DNA of 45,400 nucleotides from a bacterium (GTDB taxonomy: Bacteria > Actinomycetota > Aquicultoria > Aquicultorales > Aquicultoraceae). Positions 42,091 to 45,400 of this stretch are shown piece after piece. The stretch's first letter is position 1, and the number at the start of each line of letters is the position of its first letter. The notes under the pieces were generated by a model. The model saw only the letters and a list, made by a program, of their open reading frames with translations. It made no database searches and was not told where the DNA came from. The stretch spans positions 1 to 45,400 of the forward strand of contig CADDYS010000007.1 in assembly GCA_902810715.1 (NCBI GenBank), read 5' to 3'. The position numbers and the translations under genes are program-made.

Positions 42091-42114
42091 ATACCTATAT
42101 GGGTATGTTATAAT
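42091..42114 (+). promoter_or_regulatory. Promoter with a CsoR/CstR-like operator before the FTR-TusA gene
   Basis: ATACCTATATGGGTAT (42091-42106) is an inverted repeat lying in the spacer just before TATAAT (42109-42114). ATACC/GGGTAT half-sites are typical of CsoR-family copper or persulfide (CstR) repressors. The -35 would be TTATAA at 42086. Regulator identity is inferred. Confidence 0.5.
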
Positions 42115-42134
42115 ATGTTCAGGAGGGCTTGCCG

Positions 42135-42776
42135 ATGAAAGAAACTCTTGCGATGATGAAATCTTTTTTCTCGGATGTTTGGCGCTACCGCAAAGAGCTT
42201 AAAAAACAAGACGGGTGGATCAAGCAATTTGCAAAAAAGAAGGGGTACTCGGTTAATCCCCATTGGATGATATATACCAACTTAAAAATTTGGCTCATCC
42301 AATCGGAGAAAATGTTTGGCAAAAGATATTGTCCTTGCTTTGAGCCCTCGGGTGACCCTGAGTTGGATAAGAAGTTAATTTGTCCGTGCGCTTTTGTAAA
42401 AGAAGAAACAGAAAATAACGGTACGTGTCACTGTACACTTTTTGGTAGGGCTGGGCTATCAAGTGCCGAATTTAAAAAGGCAGAATCCAGGCTTATGGAG
42501 GAGTATCAGGGAGTGGCTCTTGATATCAAAAATGGTGCGCTTGATACGCGTGGCATGCCCATAAACGGCCCGCGTGGGCTCCAGGTACCGGATGCTCTTC
42601 ATCAGACCAAGAGAGCGCTATCGCTCATGAACGGAAACCTCTCCAGGGTCATTGTCTCGACTCAGGCTGAGGCCGGTCACTTAGTTTTGCTAGGAAAATC
42701 AAAGGGGCTTGACCCAACCATTACCAGTGAGAATGGTTGCTTTGTAGTAGAGTTGGCACCAACCCGCCGGCTTTAA
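42135..42776 (+). CDS. Ferredoxin:thioredoxin reductase catalytic-type domain fused to a Cys-less TusA-like domain
   Basis: The protein has 213 residues from the ATG that follows AGGAGGG. Residues about 25-120 hold the FTR beta pattern of three CxC motifs: RYCPCF (about 70), LICPCAF (about 87) and TCHCTLF (about 102), which bind the 4Fe-4S cluster and active disulfide. Residues about 137-212 resemble TusA/SirA (LDTRGMPINGP, then ALHQTKRALSLM, VIVSTQAEAGHLVLLGKSKG). The sulfur-carrying Cys of the TusA CPxP motif is absent. No FTR alpha subunit is nearby. It is likely a ferredoxin-linked disulfide or persulfide reductase. Confidence 0.85.
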   Translation: MKETLAMMKSFFSDVWRYRKELKKQDGWIKQFAKKKGYSVNPHWMIYTNLKIWLIQSEKMFGKRYCPCFEPSGDPELDKKLICPCAFVKEETENNGTCHCTLFGRAGLSSAEFKKAESRLMEEYQGVALDIKNGALDTRGMPINGPRGLQVPDALHQTKRALSLMNGNLSRVIVSTQAEAGHLVLLGKSKGLDPTITSENGCFVVELAPTRRL

Positions 42777-42945
42777 ATCCATAAAATTTACATTAATCCT
42801 TCGTTTTTCCACCTGCAATGACGATGCCTTCGAGTATTGCAAACCATTTAAGATTGCAAGCAATTTATAAATTTATGTAACATTCTACCTTGCCGATATT
42901 AATTTTTATAACCTCTACGGATTTCCGCGCTTTAAGGAGGAATAA

Positions 42946-44220
42946 ATGGCAAGCAAATTTGAGATGAATATACTGGAGCTCACAATGTGTCTTTCGGATG
43001 CAGTTGATCTCATTAACGAAGCCGTTACCAACCACCACAGACAGGTTTCCTACATTGCATATAGTATCGGGAAGGCGTTAGGCCTTTCCGCCAAAGAGCA
43101 GAATGACCTTTTGCTGGCCGGAGCACTGCATGATATCGGCGCGCTCTCCCTTAAAGAGCGGTTAAACGCACTGCATTTTGAGGTCGATCATCCGCATGAG
43201 CATGCTGTTGCAGGTTACCGCCTCTTAAACATGTATCACCCCTTCTGCGAAATAGCCGCAATTATTCGGATGCATCACGTGCCATGGAAAAATGGGGCAG
43301 GGTTAGAATACCTGGGAGTTGAGGTTCCGATCGCCAGCCATGTCCTGCATTTGGCCGATAGAGTTGCCGTCTCAATAATAAGAAACCAGGAGATACTCTC
43401 GCAGGTTGAATCAATTTGTGAAGCGATCGGGGCTCGCTCCGGCACATTATTTATGCCGGAGGCCGTAGAGGCTTTCATGGAGCTTGCGGGCAAGGAAAGT
43501 TTTTGGTTTGATTCAGTATCGAAATCAGTCGGGCCGCTTCTTCTGGATAAGCTAGACCTGCCAAGAATATCGGTTACCCTAGATGAAACACTGGGCTTGG
43601 CGGAGTTGTTCTCGCATATTATCGACTTTAGAAGTAGGTTTACGGCAACTCATTCAAGCGGAATAGCCGCTGGATCAGAGGCCCTTGCGCATCTGGCCGG
43701 TTACCCGACGGATGAGTGCAAAATGATGCGGATAGCCGGTTATCTGCACGACCTAGGCAAGCTTGCAGTACCTGTAGAAATTCTGGAGAAACCGGCCCCG
43801 CTGACCAGGGATGAGTTCAGGGTTGTTAAGAAGCACTCCTATCTCACCTACCGTATCCTTGAGAAAGTCGAGGCGCTCTCAACTATCAATACCTGGGCAG
43901 CTCTTCACCATGAGCGCCTGGATGGGAACGGATATCCGTTCCGTTTGAAAGCCAAGGACCTGCCGGAAGGCTCGCGGATCATGGCGGTAACTGACGTGTT
44001 TACCGCGATAACAGAGGATAGGCCCTACCGGCTGGGTATGAATGATGAGAGGGCGCTTCAGGTGCTGCAAAAGATGGTCCTCGAATCGGCGCTGGATGGG
44101 GATATAGTCGCTCTGCTAAGGGAGCATTTTGATGAAATAAATGATGTCCGCATCAAAGCACAAGAATCGGCACGCAATAAGTATCAAGAATTCGAAGACA
44201 CTCTCATCAAATGCGCTTAA
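42946..44220 (+). CDS. Tandem HD / HD-GYP domain protein, probable c-di-GMP phosphodiesterase
   Basis: The protein has 424 residues. The first HD domain (about 25-190) has HHRQVSY, AGALHDIGAL and RMHHVPW. The second (about 225-410) has GYLHDLGKLAVP and HHERLDGNGYPF, the complete HD-GYP signature, plus DVFTAITEDRPYR. HD-GYP enzymes hydrolyse c-di-GMP. The first domain lacks the GYP segment and may be regulatory or degenerate. AAGGAGG lies 7 nt before the ATG. It is a stand-alone gene, and its activity would oppose the GGDEF protein at 8118-9470. Confidence 0.88.
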   Translation: MASKFEMNILELTMCLSDAVDLINEAVTNHHRQVSYIAYSIGKALGLSAKEQNDLLLAGALHDIGALSLKERLNALHFEVDHPHEHAVAGYRLLNMYHPFCEIAAIIRMHHVPWKNGAGLEYLGVEVPIASHVLHLADRVAVSIIRNQEILSQVESICEAIGARSGTLFMPEAVEAFMELAGKESFWFDSVSKSVGPLLLDKLDLPRISVTLDETLGLAELFSHIIDFRSRFTATHSSGIAAGSEALAHLAGYPTDECKMMRIAGYLHDLGKLAVPVEILEKPAPLTRDEFRVVKKHSYLTYRILEKVEALSTINTWAALHHERLDGNGYPFRLKAKDLPEGSRIMAVTDVFTAITEDRPYRLGMNDERALQVLQKMVLESALDGDIVALLREHFDEINDVRIKAQESARNKYQEFEDTLIKCA

Positions 44221-44273
44221 GTCGGGCGATCTAACGGCGGTTCGTAAAATACAAATGGGTTTTTCTGAAGTAC

Positions 44274-44441
44274 TTAGCGGTTCTCAAATAGTTCTTTAAT
44301 AAGCAGTTTTTTGTCTATCTCTAGATGCACGGAAATATCGTTGAGAATGTTATTAAATGTGTCAATTCTTAAGGGCTTATGCTCCGTAATCGCGATACGG
44401 TGTTCTCTCTGCCTCCGATATCCCTCGGGACCCTCATACGG
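44274..44441 (-). pseudogene. HicA/YcfA-like toxin remnant
   Basis: Directly after the HicB-like gene, a frame without a start codon reads GYRRQREHRIAITEHKPL and DTFNNILNDI. It resembles the C-terminal half of HicA-like toxins (the His before the beta strand and the TLxxILRD helix). The frame is closed by TAG upstream. It is probably a truncated partner. Confidence 0.4.
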
Positions 44442-44640
44442 CTATGGCCTCGTCCTTTACCATGTGCAATCTAATTAGGCTTGGCATATCTTTATCTTCA
44501 AAGTGAGCCTTCACGGCATCCTTCACAGCCCCTTTTAATTCCTCTAAAGTATCAGCCTCCGTATAGATAGAGTGATCAAGGGCTTTTGCCTCATAACCGC
44601 CCTCCGCTGATTCCTCAACTAGAAAGATAACCTCTTTCAT
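44434..44640 (-). CDS. HicB-like antitoxin family protein
   Basis: The 68-residue protein has a HicB-like fold: VIFLVEESAEGGYEAKALDHSIYTEADTLEELKGAVKDAV, the classic half-RNase H antitoxin beta-beta-beta-alpha. It has no C-terminal DNA-binding helix-turn-helix, as in the shortest family members. AGGTG lies upstream of the ATG. Its expected HicA partner follows it only as a remnant (44274-44441), so the pair is probably inactive. Confidence 0.78.
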   Translation of the reverse strand: MKEVIFLVEESAEGGYEAKALDHSIYTEADTLEELKGAVKDAVKAHFEDKDMPSLIRLHMVKDEAIAV

Positions 44641-44734
44641 TATTTTTCACCTCTTAAATGAGATAGCAAACCAAATAAAAATGTTTACATAATAATACAT
44701 TACTAATTGCTACTTGCGTTGTAAAAGATGGCAT

Positions 44735-44974
44735 TTATGCTCCTATTAAATTCGAGGTAAAGTTCTGAGGAACATCAAACTCCACAATTTGTTTTACGAG
44801 AAAAGGCACATTGCCAAACCGTTCATAGCCTTGGCGAATAGCATCGATTTTTGTATCAAAAACATCGATTACCTGGTCATCCTTAATTAAAGCGAATTTG
44901 CCTTTTGCTTTGCCTATTAATTCGTCCTTATGAGTTTCGTATGTCTGAAGCTCCTTTTCTAATAGCTTTTCCAT
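44735..44974 (-). CDS. DUF5678-like hypothetical protein
   Basis: The protein has 79 residues from the ATG that follows GGAGG at 8 nt; the open frame reaches 21 codons further. The pattern LLEKELQTYETHKDELIGKAKGKFALIKDDQVIDVFDTKIDAIRQGYERFGNVPFLVKQI is a compact domain I recall from small bacterial proteins often annotated DUF5678, of unknown function. No clear partner gene is next to it. Confidence 0.72.
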   Translation of the reverse strand: MEKLLEKELQTYETHKDELIGKAKGKFALIKDDQVIDVFDTKIDAIRQGYERFGNVPFLVKQIVEFDVPQNFTSNLIGA

Positions 44975-45253
44975 GCTAGATGCCTCCATCAATATCTTCA
45001 GGTTATAACCTTTGCTTTCGACATATTTTGTTATCACATTAATTATATACTATCGGCAACAGGTTTTAGCAACGAAATCCTTTTTAGGGCTTGGCTAGAT
45101 ATGCTTTGGATTACTAATAATATAATAAAATATACACTTTAAATAAGCAATTACCAGCACTTATATCCAATTCTATTTGCAATCCCACAATGATATCTAC
45201 TTTATTGTACCCGTAATAATAAATCAGGGTACAACTAAAGTAAAAATCCCCAG

Positions 45254-45318
45254 TAACCGGTGCCAGTAACCGGTGCCTGTAACCGGTGCCTGGCTTGAAA
45301 GATTGAAAGATTGCAAGA
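45254..45318. repeat. Dispersed ACCGGTGCC-TTGAAAGAT repeat, copy D3
   Basis: Three tandem TAACCGGTGCC units are followed by TGGCTTGAAAGATTGAAAGATTGCAAGATG. It belongs to the same family as D1 and D2. The surrounding 45038-45340 is AT-rich without a convincing gene. Confidence 0.7.
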
Positions 45319-45346
45319 TGAAGAAGATTGTAGTAAATAGACCAGG

Positions 45347-45400
45347 TAATTATCGAACCCCCGCTCCTCTCGTGCAAGGCAGGCGCTCTCCTAAAAGTTC
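45347..45400 (-). tRNA. Degenerate or partial tRNA-like sequence at the window edge
   Basis: On the minus strand it reads GGAGAGCGCCTGCCTTGCACG, then a GGGGGTTCGAT segment. The first part matches the D-arm and anticodon arm of tRNA-Ala(TGC). The 3' anticodon strand (GAGAGG) and the T-arm do not pair properly. It is more likely a tRNA fragment than a working gene, and the 5' end lies beyond the window. Confidence 0.25.

Noticed and set aside
45114-45377. Coding gene on the minus strand
   Set aside because: The frame is mostly AT-rich spacer, the D3 repeat and the tRNA-like fragment; no ribosome binding site or domain.

Overview
The window looks like a chromosomal segment of an anaerobic, metal- and sulfur-active bacterium. 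Evidence is a Rex-type redox repressor, many exported multiheme c-type cytochromes, Fe(II) uptake by FeoAB, a ferredoxin:thioredoxin reductase-like enzyme, c-di-GMP enzymes, strong AGGAGG ribosome binding sites and no outer-membrane or LPS genes. I suspect a deep-branching Gram-positive or actinobacterial-type lineage, but the sequence alone does not fix the taxon.

The main result is three tandem paralogous seven-heme cytochrome genes (18793-21387, 23817-26306, 26772-28778). Each is interrupted at the same place by one in-frame TGA, between heme motifs 4 and 5. The frame stays open through the TGA. The protein after it is conserved, has no signal peptide, and carries three more CxxCH motifs that need export to bind heme. 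The ATG codons that could restart translation are not at the same place in the copies. In every copy a hairpin with loop GGA begins its loop exactly 23 nt after the TGA. Its lower stem differs between copies 1 and 3 by compensatory base pairs although the encoded amino acids change. This is what a bacterial selenocysteine insertion element should look like, so I annotate all three as selenocysteine-containing multiheme cytochromes. TGA is an ordinary stop elsewhere in the window (for example the genes ending at 11623 and 31673).

Layout. 264-935 (-) is a Rex-like repressor. 1569-11623 holds three Wzy_C/O-antigen-ligase-like proteins with C-terminal TPRs, two membrane-anchored multiheme cytochromes (12 and about 10 hemes) and a Rossmann-GAF-GGDEF protein. 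11608-14503 (-) is an iron block: Fur with a putative Fur box, FeoA, FeoB and an untracked small Cys-rich protein. 14585-18285 holds a cyclophilin lipoprotein, an S23-type four-helix bundle protein, a membrane TPR protein and a membrane NHL beta-propeller. 18395-28778 is the seleno-cytochrome array, with a membrane/spermidine-synthase-like protein between copies 1 and 2. 28917-32557 has HtpX, a YchF-like protein, a possible small selenoprotein, a second Fur-family regulator and a NiCoT-like transporter. 32680-35870 (-) is a sulfur-handling operon: ArsR, two DsrE-like proteins, a TauE permease split into two genes, and thioredoxin. 36054-39416 (-) has a subtilase, a DUF5674 pair and an orphan FliD-like protein. 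39748-45400 has a DEAD-box helicase with an RRM protein, an FTR-TusA fusion, an HD/HD-GYP protein, decayed toxin-antitoxin loci and a tRNA-like fragment at the edge.

Reading together: the cytochromes, TPR proteins, NHL propeller, cyclophilin and Wzy_C proteins may make up an extracellular electron-transfer apparatus with its export, folding and glycosylation helpers (inference). The GGDEF and HD-GYP proteins suggest c-di-GMP control of surface functions. At least four families of short palindromic or dispersed repeats fill the intergenic spaces.
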